The notes under the pieces are model-generated. The model was given only the letters and a program-made list of their open reading frames with translations, did no database searches and was not told the origin of the DNA. From Halanaerobium saccharolyticum (GTDB lineage: Bacteria > Bacillota > Halanaerobiia > Halanaerobiales > Halanaerobiaceae), in the NCBI RefSeq assembly GCF_003053565.1, contig NZ_QAXS01000022.1, positions 1-54,288 on the forward strand: a stretch of DNA of 54,288 nucleotides, read 5' to 3'. Within the stretch, counting starts at the first letter, position 1. Each line of letters starts with the position of its first letter. Of the stretch, positions 17,628 through 27,863 are shown piece by piece. The position numbers and the translations under genes were made by a program.

Positions 17628-18002
17628 TTATTCTTCATTAGGCTGTTCAAATTCTTTTAAGGTCATTCCATTTTTTAATTTCCATTCTCTTAAACCATTA
17701 GCATTTCTACCCATAACTACTGCAGCTGCAGTAGAAGAACTAGAAAACAAATAGTCTTTTTTGAAAATATAATTTTCATCATTTTCAACTACAATTTCTT
17801 TTTCTAATAGCTCTTTTCTCTTTTTAATTACCCAATTTTGAGCTGAATCAACAGTATTATTAGACATTCTAGATCCTTTTAGTACTACAAAACCTTCACT
17901 AGTAATTTGCCCTTTACCCTTTGCCCCTCTAACAGAATCTATATAAAAATAATTTTCATCTTTATTTTGTTTATCTTTCTTATTTCCACTATCTAAAAAA
18001 TA
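17628..18002 (-). pseudogene. DUF4357 domain fragment
   Basis: The ATG-initiated part (17628-17867, 79 codons) holds the second half of a DUF4357 domain: YLFSSSSTAAAVVMGRNANG, then REWKLKNGMTLKEF. Homology clearly continues upstream in the same frame through GAKGKGQITSEGFVVLKGSR to a TGA at 18003-18005, so the true protein began further upstream. DUF4357 usually forms the C-terminal part of larger proteins, often GIY-YIG nuclease family members. The catalytic part is gone here. It sits between the PLD-helicase module and the convergent MazF/PemK-like gene, inside what looks like an insertion hotspot. Confidence 0.6.
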
Positions 18003-18034
18003 TCAAACTTTAATTCTAATCAAAACACAACAGT

Positions 18035-18424
18035 TTAAGGCTGAATTATTTTTAATCGATTATTTCCCTTTAAGTCATTAATATAATTAATAGTTTTATT
18101 TTTGAATCTTTCCGCTTTTTCCTCTTCAGCATACCAGATATTAGATTGACCAAAACCATAGCCTAAATCTTTTTGACGTGGCACTTTGAAATCTCTAAAT
18201 TTTTCTTTAATTAAATATGCATTTTCTGCAGCGACAAATATATTATAATCTTTTGGTATTGATTTAGAATTCATTGTTGTTTCTATAGCATCTAGATATT
18301 CTTGTGGGTGAGATCCACCACCTGTTTCTGGGCTGATTTCATCTTTTTCACTTAGTCCTCTATAATATTTCATCCAGACTATATTAACATAAACTAATTT
18401 AGATTTATCAATATTATTACTCAT
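18035..18424 (-). CDS. hypothetical protein, 129 aa
   Basis: I cannot assign a family with confidence. The N-terminal YVNIVWMKYYRGL and a Gly-rich GGGS segment resemble the opening of a domain often seen in uncharacterised restriction-associated proteins, which begins with a similar WM.YY.G pattern. The rest is charged, with a FGQSNIWYAEEEKAERF segment near the end. It begins with the same MSNN residues as the DUF4357 fragment downstream, but the two are otherwise different. No convincing Shine-Dalgarno sequence precedes the ATG at 18424. It could be a shortened relative of a larger protein, and it lies directly after the PLD-helicase gene. Confidence 0.4.
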   Translation of the reverse strand: MSNNIDKSKLVYVNIVWMKYYRGLSEKDEISPETGGGSHPQEYLDAIETTMNSKSIPKDYNIFVAAENAYLIKEKFRDFKVPRQKDLGYGFGQSNIWYAEEEKAERFKNKTINYINDLKGNNRLKIIQP

Positions 18425-18476
18425 TTACAATCCCCCGATTTTAAAATTTAAACAAAAAGATAAAAACTAATTTTCA

Positions 18477-21158
18477 TCACCATGAACTCCTCAGCTTCTT
18501 CAGCTTACTCTCTTCACTTAAAATTTTAGTACAGTTCTCCCAATCAGAGGCTTCAACCTTCTCATTATATTTAACCTCAAACGGATGTTTCTCAGGCACT
18601 TTATCAATTATCTTTTTAGCTTCTTCTTTCTGGTCTAAAGCAACATTAATCCAGGCGTCTTCCAGTACATCTGGCAGCTGGCCGAAGATAGCAGTAATAT
18701 TTTTAAATCTTTTAGAAAGCAGTTTGTGAACTCTATCTTCAACAGAATTCTTATATTTCATATTATATAAATAAATTCTATCAAATCTCTGTCCCCCTCT
18801 TTGAATACGTCCTTTTCTCTGCTCCAGCCTTGTTGGATTCCACGGCATATCAATATTAACTAACCTTCTTAAAGCCTGAAGATTTAAGCCCTCTGACGCT
18901 GCATCAGTTCCTAATAAGATCTTCAGCTGATAGCTCATTACCATGTCTTTTATATCATCTTTAGTTTTTTTATAAAATTTATTATTAATATAATATCCTG
19001 CTTTACCGCTGCCTGCATAGATACCAATTTTTTGATCAGTAAATATTTCCGATAACTCAGATGCTATCCATTCAACAGTATCATAATATTGAGAAAAAAT
19101 AATAACCCCTTCATCAATCCAATTATCCCTTTTTAAGAGTTTAACTAACTTCTCAAATTTAGGGTCTTCAGCTTCATTAGATAAAAGAGCATTAACATAT
19201 TTATCAAGCATTTTCTGCTCTTCGGCTGTTAAATCTTTAATTCCACTGCTTCCTTCCTCCTCTTCCTCTTCACTAATTTCATTCAAATTTTCGCCCCAAT
19301 TGTTTTTGAGCTTTAACCCAGTCTTTTTACCTGCTTCAATAGAACTTCCTATTCTTTTTAAAAGCAGGGTCTTAAGAAAACCTCCACCTTTTACACGGTT
19401 AGAAATTAGCTGGCAAAATTCTTCTGCATAATCATAAGCATCTTTCATATACCCTGTTAATTTTAAAGGGGGCTCATCTATTATCTCCACTTCAATCGTA
19501 TCTAAATATGGTTCTCCGGTTTTAGGATTAATTTTATTTTCTAAATACTCCCTTTCCCGCCTTACTACATGCCGTATGTATGGATTGTGCAGTTCAAAAA
19601 AATCATTCATTAAAAATCCAGCAGCTGCTTTGTTTTGATATTTTAATTCATTATACTGTTTTGGATATACAACAGCTTCTTCATCCATATCTGCTGATGA
19701 TCTTAATATTGAATAATTAGGTCCTTCATCAGAAGGAGGAAAAGGATTTTTAATCCAGCGCCACTTTTCAGTTGAGGATAAATTTTTACCACGATTTTTA
19801 ATTAACTCTAACCCCTGGTTGATAGATCCTTTTTTTCTCCATAATGAACTTTTAGTCCCTAAAACTCTATCTGAGCCTTGAGATAGTACATTTAAAAGAT
19901 CCCAGAGTTCTACTGGGTGTAACTGGATTGGAGTAGCTGTTGCCAGCAGCAAGCTCTTTGTTCTTGTAGCTATTCTCAGTAAGTATTCATATAAATTTGT
20001 CTTTTGAAAAGAATAAAAGTTGTTGTTTTGATCAATTGATTTTCTTCTAGCATGGTGAGCTTCATCAACTATTACACACTCATAATTTTTTGAAAGCAGA
20101 TAATCAACTGATTCAGATTTTGCTGTTACTAAGCCCTGTGATATAATTCCAATTTTCCTTGGGCATTTAACAATATCTTCTCGACCCCTATTGGGATACT
20201 TTATGCCGTTTTCATCAACCCAGTTTGTACCGTCCCAGACTGCTGAAGGCAGATTGAGCATGTCATTTAATTCATCCTGCCACTGCTTCATTAGAGTTTT
20301 GGGCACTATTATTAAGACAGGTTTATCTCCATATAGAGCCATTAACTGAGCACTGACAGCTAATTGAAGTGTTTTACCTAAACCAACAGGATCAGCTAAA
20401 ACATATCTAGCTCCCCCAAATTTTTTGTGATCATTATAAACTTTTTCAATAAAATATTTCTGATGTTCCCACAGCCCTAAATTCTCTCTATAAATGGGAG
20501 ATTCAATGTTTGCAGCTGCCGGTACATTATCTTCTTCCTCAAAATCATCAACTTCCTCAATAACTTCTCTATTTGCTATTCTTTTAATATCTTTGATAAT
20601 AAAATCGGGTAAGGGAATAGCTGCCGAACTATTCCATAAAGCATCAAATTCTTCCTGCACCCACTCAACTGCTTCTTTAGAATCATCTTCCCAGACTAAC
20701 TCATAGTTTATATTCCAGCCGCTTTTAGATTCATTTACACTGCCTAAAAATGATGTTTGGCCTCCATCTTTAAAAGTTATTACACCAGCTTTACCGTGAA
20801 CTAATCCAAATTTTTTATTAGGAAGCACCCGGACTTCTAATTTATCGGAGACTAAATATTCGTATAATTTTTTGAAACGAAAATTTTTATTATCCATTTT
20901 TTCTGGTTCACTTTGACACCATTCTTTTCTGATAGCTTTTTGTGCTCTCTTAGCAGTCTTTATATCTTCCGGCAGCAGATCAGAATTACAGACGATTCTA
21001 ATTTTTCCTTCAATATTGTCTAAAGCTTCACCTGCAATTTCAAAGATAGAACTGCTGAAATATCCTGCAATTCTATCATATGATTTTGCTTTTTTTAGTT
21101 TTTTATTGAGAAGAGAATCTGAAATAGACTCTCTTCTGGAAGAATATCTTTTTATCAT
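18477..21158 (-). CDS. PLD-domain SNF2-type helicase of the DUF1156/DUF499 module
   Basis: This 893-residue fusion starts with a phospholipase D-like domain: RIAGYFSSSIFEIAGEAL near the start, HGKAGVITF at about 120 and FLGSVNESKSG at about 137. This is the single HxK...N/E pattern of PLD nucleases. A SNF2-family helicase follows, with Walker A ADPVGLGKTLQL (about 255), DEAH box VIVDEAHHARR (about 366) and a C-terminal lobe with QRKGRIQRGGQRFDRIY (about 781). An acidic run EEEEEE lies near 633. The ATG is 10 bases after the DUF1156 methylase stop. In the predicted defence module of DUF499, DUF3780 and DUF1156 this helicase is the usual fourth member. I infer that it cleaves or remodels unmodified invading DNA. 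Confidence 0.85.
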   Translation of the reverse strand: MIKRYSSRRESISDSLLNKKLKKAKSYDRIAGYFSSSIFEIAGEALDNIEGKIRIVCNSDLLPEDIKTAKRAQKAIRKEWCQSEPEKMDNKNFRFKKLYEYLVSDKLEVRVLPNKKFGLVHGKAGVITFKDGGQTSFLGSVNESKSGWNINYELVWEDDSKEAVEWVQEEFDALWNSSAAIPLPDFIIKDIKRIANREVIEEVDDFEEEDNVPAAANIESPIYRENLGLWEHQKYFIEKVYNDHKKFGGARYVLADPVGLGKTLQLAVSAQLMALYGDKPVLIIVPKTLMKQWQDELNDMLNLPSAVWDGTNWVDENGIKYPNRGREDIVKCPRKIGIISQGLVTAKSESVDYLLSKNYECVIVDEAHHARRKSIDQNNNFYSFQKTNLYEYLLRIATRTKSLLLATATPIQLHPVELWDLLNVLSQGSDRVLGTKSSLWRKKGSINQGLELIKNRGKNLSSTEKWRWIKNPFPPSDEGPNYSILRSSADMDEEAVVYPKQYNELKYQNKAAAGFLMNDFFELHNPYIRHVVRREREYLENKINPKTGEPYLDTIEVEIIDEPPLKLTGYMKDAYDYAEEFCQLISNRVKGGGFLKTLLLKRIGSSIEAGKKTGLKLKNNWGENLNEISEEEEEEGSSGIKDLTAEEQKMLDKYVNALLSNEAEDPKFEKLVKLLKRDNWIDEGVIIFSQYYDTVEWIASELSEIFTDQKIGIYAGSGKAGYYINNKFYKKTKDDIKDMVMSYQLKILLGTDAASEGLNLQALRRLVNIDMPWNPTRLEQRKGRIQRGGQRFDRIYLYNMKYKNSVEDRVHKLLSKRFKNITAIFGQLPDVLEDAWINVALDQKEEAKKIIDKVPEKHPFEVKYNEKVEASDWENCTKILSEESKLKKLRSSW

Positions 21159-21168
21159 ATATATTCAC

Positions 21169-24084
21169 CTATACACCTTCATTTTTTAATGCTTCTCTTA
21201 ATAACTTGGCATATTTAGCTTCTTCATGCCAGTGTTCCATATGATCTACCATTTCTATTTTAGAAATAAACGTTAGTATTTCCCGCATTAAAGGTTTTTT
21301 ATACCAGTAATCCTGGCTTTGATTAAATACTCCTTTAAGATAGGTTCTACCGGAGTTTGTAGAATCATTTTTAGCTGATTCTAAAATTGCAACCAGCAAG
21401 TGTCTTAACAATGAGCCGTTAAAGTCTTTTTCATTAAATTCATTCTCAAGATAACTTGTTTTATATTCTGAAGGAGTTTTAAGTCTGACATTATTGGCTT
21501 CAAAGTTGTGAAACATTGTTTTATATTCTTTAACTCCAAATCCTTTTGCCAACTCCTGATAAGCTCCTATTGTATGCTCATTATTCATCTCAAGTTCTAA
21601 ACCTCTAATAAAGAATCGTTCAGCATTAGATAACTCAAACCAGTGATTTTTTTCAAATTCTTCTGGAATAAGGTAGCTGTTAGCTACATCACGAGCTTTT
21701 TTAATTAATTTTTCAACTGGACTTTCCTCATTTCTATCACCGGAAAGCCAATAATCAATATCTATACCATCAATTTCTCCATAACCCGTTAATACCTTCA
21801 GTGCGGCTGCATAAGATGCTAACAGATAATCAGCATCAGTAAAATCAGGAATATCTTTATAGTCAATACCTTTCATTGAATCAATCATTTTTTTAACTTC
21901 CATCTGGATTTCATCATATACTTCATCCTGAAAAGCAAAATCATCAGAACTTTGTTTTTGAAGAACTAATAATACAGTTCCTTTAACATAATTGCCTTCT
22001 TTTAATCCCCCAGAGTTAGTTTCAGTCGATATATTCCAAGCTGAAGCAACTTTTAATCCAGCTGACCATAAAATCATAGTAAGTTCTGACCAAACTTTTA
22101 CATCTTGATGAGTAAACATTACAATCTGATAGCCATTATCAGGCATGTTATCAGCTAAATTTTTGTAAATTTCAACCATGCTCTCATTAAAAGATTGGCC
22201 TGTCCCTTTTACAGCTAATACTCTTTTTGAATCTGTATACCATTCTGGGAATATATCTTTTAAAAAGTTTTGATCTAAAGACAAAAAGAACTCTGATAAT
22301 TCATGATAATTAACAGCATCTGCATAAGGGGGATCTGTAAACCAAACATCTTGGTTTTTATTAATTTGTCTAGCATCAATTGGACAAACTTTACTTTTGT
22401 TTTTAAAATCATAATTGTTAATATTATAAAACCAACTATTACTTAAAAGAAATAAGCTTCTAGTTCCATAATTAAATAATGTATTTAAAGATTGGTTTGA
22501 AAAAGTATTTTTTACTATTTCACACCCCTTATAACTATCCCACATACTTAATTTAGAATTCCAGTCTAAACATTTGTTTCCACCAAGTAATTGAATTACT
22601 TTTTCTTTTTTTGTTTGAGAAAATTTATCAGAATACTTCATTAGCAAACCATTTGTTAATAACTGCCTAGGATTAAATAATTGATGCCAGTACTCCCAAC
22701 CTTTTTCTCTCATAATTTGATCAGTGTTATAACCTTTTTCTATTCTGCCAGAAGGTATATATCCGTTTTTTTGCCATTCATTAAATCTTTCTGATAATAA
22801 ATCAATAACTTTTTCTTCTTGTTTTAACTCATGTTGAGTTGGGGAAGAATAATATCTATTTCCATTCCCATCTATATATTTTATTGCATATAATCTCTCT
22901 TTGTAAACATCTTCATCTCCATATTGAAACTTATTTTTCCCCCAGGTGTTCAAACCAAAAATAGTACCATCTTTTGTTTTTTTATCATTTCTAATGCTTG
23001 TAATAGGGGTCTTAGTTTCACAATGAGGACAATAAATTTTATTATTGTCAATGGTAGATGATTTTTTAGATTTTTCTCTTTGATTTTTGTTAGCATTTTG
23101 AATAATATTTATAAAAAATCTTTCATTTATATTGTCTTCCCTTAATATAGCAACAGTTTTTGTGCCTTTTCCTATAATCCAAGATGGAGCTAATGGAACT
23201 GTATAACCACACTCTGGACATTCTACTTCATTGCAATAAAGATAAGAATCAGCACGATGTCCTTTTTCATTGTGCTCAATTCCCCATTCACTTATTTGTT
23301 TATTAGCTTCTTTATAGACTTTTTCTTGAAATTCTTTTAATTCATTAATTTGTTCATCAGAAGCACCAGCAACATTTAACGAAGCCCATGTTAAAAGTGC
23401 AGCAATTGGATTTAAATCAGACCCAAAAGCTTCAGCCCCCATTCTTGCTGCTTCAAATGGAATTGAACCCCCACCAGAAAAGCAGTCACCAACTTTAGGA
23501 ATATGATTAAACTTTTTCTTCCCTAACTCTTGAATTAACTCTTGTAAATCTGTTGCATTAGTTTTTAAATGTTCATTAATAATTTCCCATTCTTTTTCAT
23601 CAGTCAATTCGACTTCTTCAGGTCTTTTACAGTATCTTAATTTATCATCATAAGATAATCTATTAAAAGCTATTTTCTGTAGTTCTTCTTTCATCTCCTT
23701 CTTGTTCTCTCTTGACATACCTTTAGGATATTTAGGCTTTTTAGCAGTTGAACCCTCTCGAAAATATTGTTCTTTTTCTTCTTCAGTAGTAAGCTGCCAT
23801 AATTTCTTTTTAGAAATATTTTTATACTTTCTTAACCACAAACCTTCTTCATCCATAGTCATAATTTTAAGGAATATTTCTCTATCTTTATTGTAATTAT
23901 TTGAAACTGGTAATAAGGTCCCTAATAAAGCTGCCCTAACCATAACCAGTGGTTTTCGACCCCACCATTTACCTAACCCAGTAAGTGTTTGCCCTAGATT
24001 AGCTTTTCTTTCTTTATAACTTTCCTTAGATATTCTTGAAACTGGAAATTGAACTTCAATAAATGATTTATTATAATCTAACAA
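21169..24084 (-). CDS. DUF1156 domain DNA methyltransferase
   Basis: This 971-residue predicted adenine-specific DNA methyltransferase carries an N-terminal DUF1156 segment (about 5-55, with KWWGRKPLVMVRAALLG). The SAM-binding loop is CFSGGGSIPFEAARMGAE (about 202), and the catalytic motif is FTDPPYADAVNYHEL (about 585). Two CxxC pairs, ECPECGY (about 288) and YCPHC (about 354), form the family's zinc ribbon. In the defence module it would mark self DNA. It lies just downstream of DUF3780, with a 42-base gap. Length and motifs are complete, with no damage seen. Confidence 0.9.
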   Translation of the reverse strand: MLDYNKSFIEVQFPVSRISKESYKERKANLGQTLTGLGKWWGRKPLVMVRAALLGTLLPVSNNYNKDREIFLKIMTMDEEGLWLRKYKNISKKKLWQLTTEEEKEQYFREGSTAKKPKYPKGMSRENKKEMKEELQKIAFNRLSYDDKLRYCKRPEEVELTDEKEWEIINEHLKTNATDLQELIQELGKKKFNHIPKVGDCFSGGGSIPFEAARMGAEAFGSDLNPIAALLTWASLNVAGASDEQINELKEFQEKVYKEANKQISEWGIEHNEKGHRADSYLYCNEVECPECGYTVPLAPSWIIGKGTKTVAILREDNINERFFINIIQNANKNQREKSKKSSTIDNNKIYCPHCETKTPITSIRNDKKTKDGTIFGLNTWGKNKFQYGDEDVYKERLYAIKYIDGNGNRYYSSPTQHELKQEEKVIDLLSERFNEWQKNGYIPSGRIEKGYNTDQIMREKGWEYWHQLFNPRQLLTNGLLMKYSDKFSQTKKEKVIQLLGGNKCLDWNSKLSMWDSYKGCEIVKNTFSNQSLNTLFNYGTRSLFLLSNSWFYNINNYDFKNKSKVCPIDARQINKNQDVWFTDPPYADAVNYHELSEFFLSLDQNFLKDIFPEWYTDSKRVLAVKGTGQSFNESMVEIYKNLADNMPDNGYQIVMFTHQDVKVWSELTMILWSAGLKVASAWNISTETNSGGLKEGNYVKGTVLLVLQKQSSDDFAFQDEVYDEIQMEVKKMIDSMKGIDYKDIPDFTDADYLLASYAAALKVLTGYGEIDGIDIDYWLSGDRNEESPVEKLIKKARDVANSYLIPEEFEKNHWFELSNAERFFIRGLELEMNNEHTIGAYQELAKGFGVKEYKTMFHNFEANNVRLKTPSEYKTSYLENEFNEKDFNGSLLRHLLVAILESAKNDSTNSGRTYLKGVFNQSQDYWYKKPLMREILTFISKIEMVDHMEHWHEEAKYAKLLREALKNEGV

Positions 24085-24126
24085 AATAATCCTCCTCTAA
24101 ATTTCTTGAGATTTATCTAGTTTATC

Positions 24127-24663
24127 TTAAAATAATCGCTGTACAAAGCTGCCTGCTAATTTATTATCTACAGGGTTTTCTGTTAGTGCATATCTTAAAG
24201 CTATTCTCCAGCCACGGTTGTCACTGTAATGACCCGTTGAAGCATTAGTCATTGTAAAAAGCCACCATCTCTCTTCAGGTGATAAACCCAGCCAGTTTTT
24301 GATGGCTAAATCAATAACCCCTACTTCAGCATTTTCTATAGCCCAAAGCAGAAGCATTAATTCTTTACCATATAAACGCTCTAAAGGTACATAATAACTG
24401 TCAAAATCTCCTGCTGGAAGTCCTTCATCTTTTAAACGCCTATTAAATTCTTTTTTGATTACATTTTTAACTTTATTCCATTTGGTCTTACTTAAAATCA
24501 CTTTTTTATCTTTATCATTTAAATCACTAACCTGCTCATCTTGATCCCAGTTAAATCTCTCATATACTGTTATTTTAGCATTTCCAGTTGGTATTTCTAA
24601 GAGGAAATGATGATTGGTTTCTTTTGGATTAAAACCAAATCCATAGGTTTTTACTTGGCTCAA
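24127..24663 (-). CDS. DUF3780 family protein
   Basis: This 178-residue protein of the DUF3780 family is a small partner found almost exclusively beside DUF499 and DUF1156 genes. Recognisable stretches are YGFGFNPKETNHHFLLEIP near the start, VPLERLYGKELMLLLWAIE in the middle and LSPEERWWLFTMTNASTG near the end. Biochemical function is unknown. It lies 12 bases after the DUF499 gene and is clearly in the same operon. The start ATG at 24663 has a GGAGATGA-type site. Confidence 0.8.
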   Translation of the reverse strand: MSQVKTYGFGFNPKETNHHFLLEIPTGNAKITVYERFNWDQDEQVSDLNDKDKKVILSKTKWNKVKNVIKKEFNRRLKDEGLPAGDFDSYYVPLERLYGKELMLLLWAIENAEVGVIDLAIKNWLGLSPEERWWLFTMTNASTGHYSDNRGWRIALRYALTENPVDNKLAGSFVQRLF

Positions 24664-24675
24664 AAGATCATCTCC

Positions 24676-27600
24676 TTAATATTGACTAAATCTATTTTTA
24701 TACATTTCTAGGTTGAATTCATTTTTTTCAAGCCATCTTAAAAAATCTCTGCCGCTTTTGAATTTTATCCCTGTAATATTAGCAGTTAAATCATGGGGCT
24801 TTTCTCCAACAAAATTATCTTTAATATTTTTTAGTTGTTCTTCTAACATATTCATATCATCTATTTCTACTTTATCTATCATAAAAGTCAAAGAAAAATC
24901 AGCTTTACCTCTACCTGTGATAATAAATTGTGCCTGTTTAAAAGTCGCATTTGTTTCATTTAAAAATTCAAGCTCCTCATATGTCGCTTTTGTTCCTTTT
25001 GGAGTTTGAGCTTCTGTTAATTTGACAGGCTTATCGCTATCAACTGTAACTTCATTTTCTTTAACTTCATACTGCAGCACATCAGATACTATATCATGTT
25101 CTTCATTTACTGCAACTGCCTGAATGTATTTTGCATTTTCAGGTATAATAATTGGTTCCTGATAAACGCCTCCATTTTCTTTTGGAGAAGAACCATCCGT
25201 AGTATATCTGATTTCACAATTACTTGGTGTTGCCTGCAGTTTTAGTGCATCTTTCCCTTTAATTGTTAACTCTTTATACTGCAGATTTATATCATTCTCC
25301 CATTTTACAGGATCTCCAGTTTCATTAACACCTTCTGAATCAACTGCTAAAAAGTAGTAGACTAAATCAGTTGCTTCAAACGAGTTATAGTTTTCTACTT
25401 TTTTGGAAGCCGTAGTCGGCTCTTGACCTATCTCATAATAAACTTCATCTGCATTAACTGGAGTAATGCGCAGTGTAGAAATACCACTTTCACTTACAGT
25501 GCTCATTTTTGTAACATTAACATTAGTTTCTTTTTTTGGAGGAGTTTTATCAATATAATTACCGTCTTTAAACCAGATTTCTTTCTGCAGTGAATCTTCC
25601 TTTAGTTCCCCAAGAGCATCCGGTTTATGCCACAGCCACCTTGTTTCAGTAGCAGTTCTTTCAATTAATTCATTCCAAGTCATTCTATCTCTTGTGAAGA
25701 TAATTTTATCAAATCGTTTCCGTAATTTCTTTGGTTCAATATCTGTAGTAAACTTCATTTCACTGATTAAAGTGTTTTTAATTTCTTTTTCAGCATTAAA
25801 GTTGTTTTGAGAAAACTTCATAATTAAATTAGTATTTTTTAATACATTATTTCTGGGATAATACAAAGTCGTAAAAGTCTCTCTTAAACTGGAATTCAAC
25901 CTGTTGCCAGTTTTATCTTTTAAATCCATAGCCTGCTGCATTTCACTGTCTCTGTCGCTGACATTATCGGCCTGCATTCTAAAAATTATATTATTAATTG
26001 CTCTAACTTTTTTGGCGGTTTCTAAAAGCTTATTCATAACATTTTTTTGACCTGTTAAAAACATAACTCGATTTTTATATTCTACTTCTTCAAAAAACTG
26101 CTTTAATTCACTTTTTAGGCCATCACTGCCCTCACTAGGTTCAGAAATTATTAAAGAAACTTTTTCTTTAGAGAGTTCAATTTCTTCAATTGAAGGGAAG
26201 ACCATTAAGTTTTGATAGCAATCTTTATCATTAGGTTCAAACTCCTCTTCGAGTAAGTCTTTAATATATAATTTAGCCTGACTGCGGCTTAGATTTTTTA
26301 TTTCATCCTGCATTTCTGCAACTACATTTTTAGTCTGTCTAAAGAGCAGTTTGTTATGATGTTTATATAAATACCAGGCTTTTTCCTGCAGTTCTTCAAT
26401 ACCGCTTCTGATTTTTGTGATATCTCTATTTGGAGCAACAAGATAAGTAAAGATCTCACTCACTGATAGACCCACTATTGCCTCTGTAGCTTTTGATAAA
26501 GAAGACATTAAGATAAGTTTTGAAACATCCTGAACATCCTGAGAATCTGTAGATTTATCGATTCTCTCTGCAACAGAGTGGCCGTTATTGGCAATATCAT
26601 GGCTTATGGCATTTGTAAACTCTGGTTTAATTGATTTAATTTCATTAGCCATTTCAGCATTATTTAAATCAATATCATAAGGATTAATTAGATATAGATT
26701 ATCAGCTTTGTCTGACTCTCTAAAAATACCTTTAAGCATCTTCTTAGTCAACCTGATAACACCACGAGTTTTTTGGAAACCCTGGTTTTCCTTAAATCTT
26801 TCGACTAAATCTTTAAAAGAAGGGTGGAAGGGATATGTATCTCTAACTGCTGAAGCAATTTCACTAGGCGCCTCATCTGTATAACCCATTTCTACAGCTT
26901 CTTTGACGCTGTTTTTAAAGCCATTAGCTACTTTATTGATTTCAGATTCATCTGGTAATCCTTCAAACATTCTAGTTTTCAAAATATCATAAAGATCATT
27001 ACTGTTGCTTGATACAGGTTCTAGATTTAAAGAAAAACGATTTATTTCTCCATCGAGTTCTTTAAACATACCCTGAATTATTTCTGATTCTTCCTCATAT
27101 GTAGCTTCAAGATCAGATATAACTAAGCAGACATTAGATAATTCTTTTTTATTTATAGCATTTAATAAATTTGCGATTGCTGTTGTTTCAATATCTAAAA
27201 GTGTACCCTGACCATAAGTTCTAGTCTTAGCATTATTTAAATATGGCGGCAGCTCATCTAATAATATAAGAGTAGGTGTAGAACTTTCCAGCAGGTTAAT
27301 CCAGGCAGTTTGACCCGGCGCCTGAAGTGGAGAATAATATTCACTAAACTGTTCTTTTTTTCCCAGCTGTTTGGCAATTTCTCCCCAGGTGCCATAATTC
27401 ATATCAGATTCTCTACCTGTAACAGATATTGTTCTAATCTCACCTTCTACATCATTATATTTGCCTTCAAGAATTTCTTTTCTCAATTTAGGATATTTAG
27501 CTAATAATCCCAGAGCAATCATGTTGTGAGTTTTACCTCCACCCATGGCCTGGGTTAGTTTAATAATGCTGTTTCCTGATCTGTTTCTAAATTTATTCAT

Positions 27601-27768
27601 TGCGGTATCAAAAACTGTTTCCATGTTGTCGGTGATAAATGTTTCTTTAAAAAATCTTTCAGGATCAATGTTACCATTTTTCAAGTCTGAAAGATCTAAG
27701 ACCTCATCTTTCATTGTTCTATCGAAGACACTTTTTCTAACCTTAACTGAATTAGCAAGAGTTTTCAT
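24676..27768 (-). CDS. DUF499 family AAA ATPase
   Basis: This 1030-residue ATPase of the DUF499 type is related to the large P-loop proteins of BREX/Pgl systems. Visible are Walker A TQAMGGGKTHNMIALG (about 73), Walker B TLILLDELPPYL (about 166), and two C-terminal beta-rich segments (about 735-880) that look like a chitobiase-type or fibronectin-like fold (EIRYTTDGSSPKENGG). The last 100 residues are helical. It heads the DUF499-DUF3780-DUF1156-helicase operon. The gap to Gabija upstream is 95 bases, so it may have its own promoter there. Confidence 0.85.
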   Translation of the reverse strand: MKTLANSVKVRKSVFDRTMKDEVLDLSDLKNGNIDPERFFKETFITDNMETVFDTAMNKFRNRSGNSIIKLTQAMGGGKTHNMIALGLLAKYPKLRKEILEGKYNDVEGEIRTISVTGRESDMNYGTWGEIAKQLGKKEQFSEYYSPLQAPGQTAWINLLESSTPTLILLDELPPYLNNAKTRTYGQGTLLDIETTAIANLLNAINKKELSNVCLVISDLEATYEEESEIIQGMFKELDGEINRFSLNLEPVSSNSNDLYDILKTRMFEGLPDESEINKVANGFKNSVKEAVEMGYTDEAPSEIASAVRDTYPFHPSFKDLVERFKENQGFQKTRGVIRLTKKMLKGIFRESDKADNLYLINPYDIDLNNAEMANEIKSIKPEFTNAISHDIANNGHSVAERIDKSTDSQDVQDVSKLILMSSLSKATEAIVGLSVSEIFTYLVAPNRDITKIRSGIEELQEKAWYLYKHHNKLLFRQTKNVVAEMQDEIKNLSRSQAKLYIKDLLEEEFEPNDKDCYQNLMVFPSIEEIELSKEKVSLIISEPSEGSDGLKSELKQFFEEVEYKNRVMFLTGQKNVMNKLLETAKKVRAINNIIFRMQADNVSDRDSEMQQAMDLKDKTGNRLNSSLRETFTTLYYPRNNVLKNTNLIMKFSQNNFNAEKEIKNTLISEMKFTTDIEPKKLRKRFDKIIFTRDRMTWNELIERTATETRWLWHKPDALGELKEDSLQKEIWFKDGNYIDKTPPKKETNVNVTKMSTVSESGISTLRITPVNADEVYYEIGQEPTTASKKVENYNSFEATDLVYYFLAVDSEGVNETGDPVKWENDINLQYKELTIKGKDALKLQATPSNCEIRYTTDGSSPKENGGVYQEPIIIPENAKYIQAVAVNEEHDIVSDVLQYEVKENEVTVDSDKPVKLTEAQTPKGTKATYEELEFLNETNATFKQAQFIITGRGKADFSLTFMIDKVEIDDMNMLEEQLKNIKDNFVGEKPHDLTANITGIKFKSGRDFLRWLEKNEFNLEMYKNRFSQY

Positions 27769-27863
27769 AATTTATCTGTTCCCCCTCTTAATAATATATA
27801 ATATCAATTTCTTTTCTATTTTCAAAACAAATTTTAAATTTGAGCGCGATTTAATTGAAATAA

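Noticed and set aside
6086-24084. Calling the block a DISARM system.
   Set aside because: Although a DUF1998 helicase, a PLD domain and a methylase are present, they sit in two operons with DUF499, DUF3780 and mcrB. No separate DrmB, or DrmC as a stand-alone PLD gene, is seen.
24676-27768. Calling the DUF499 gene a BREX (BrxC/PglY) component.
   Set aside because: No PglX, PglZ or BrxL-type gene is nearby, while the DUF3780 and DUF1156 partners fit the other module.
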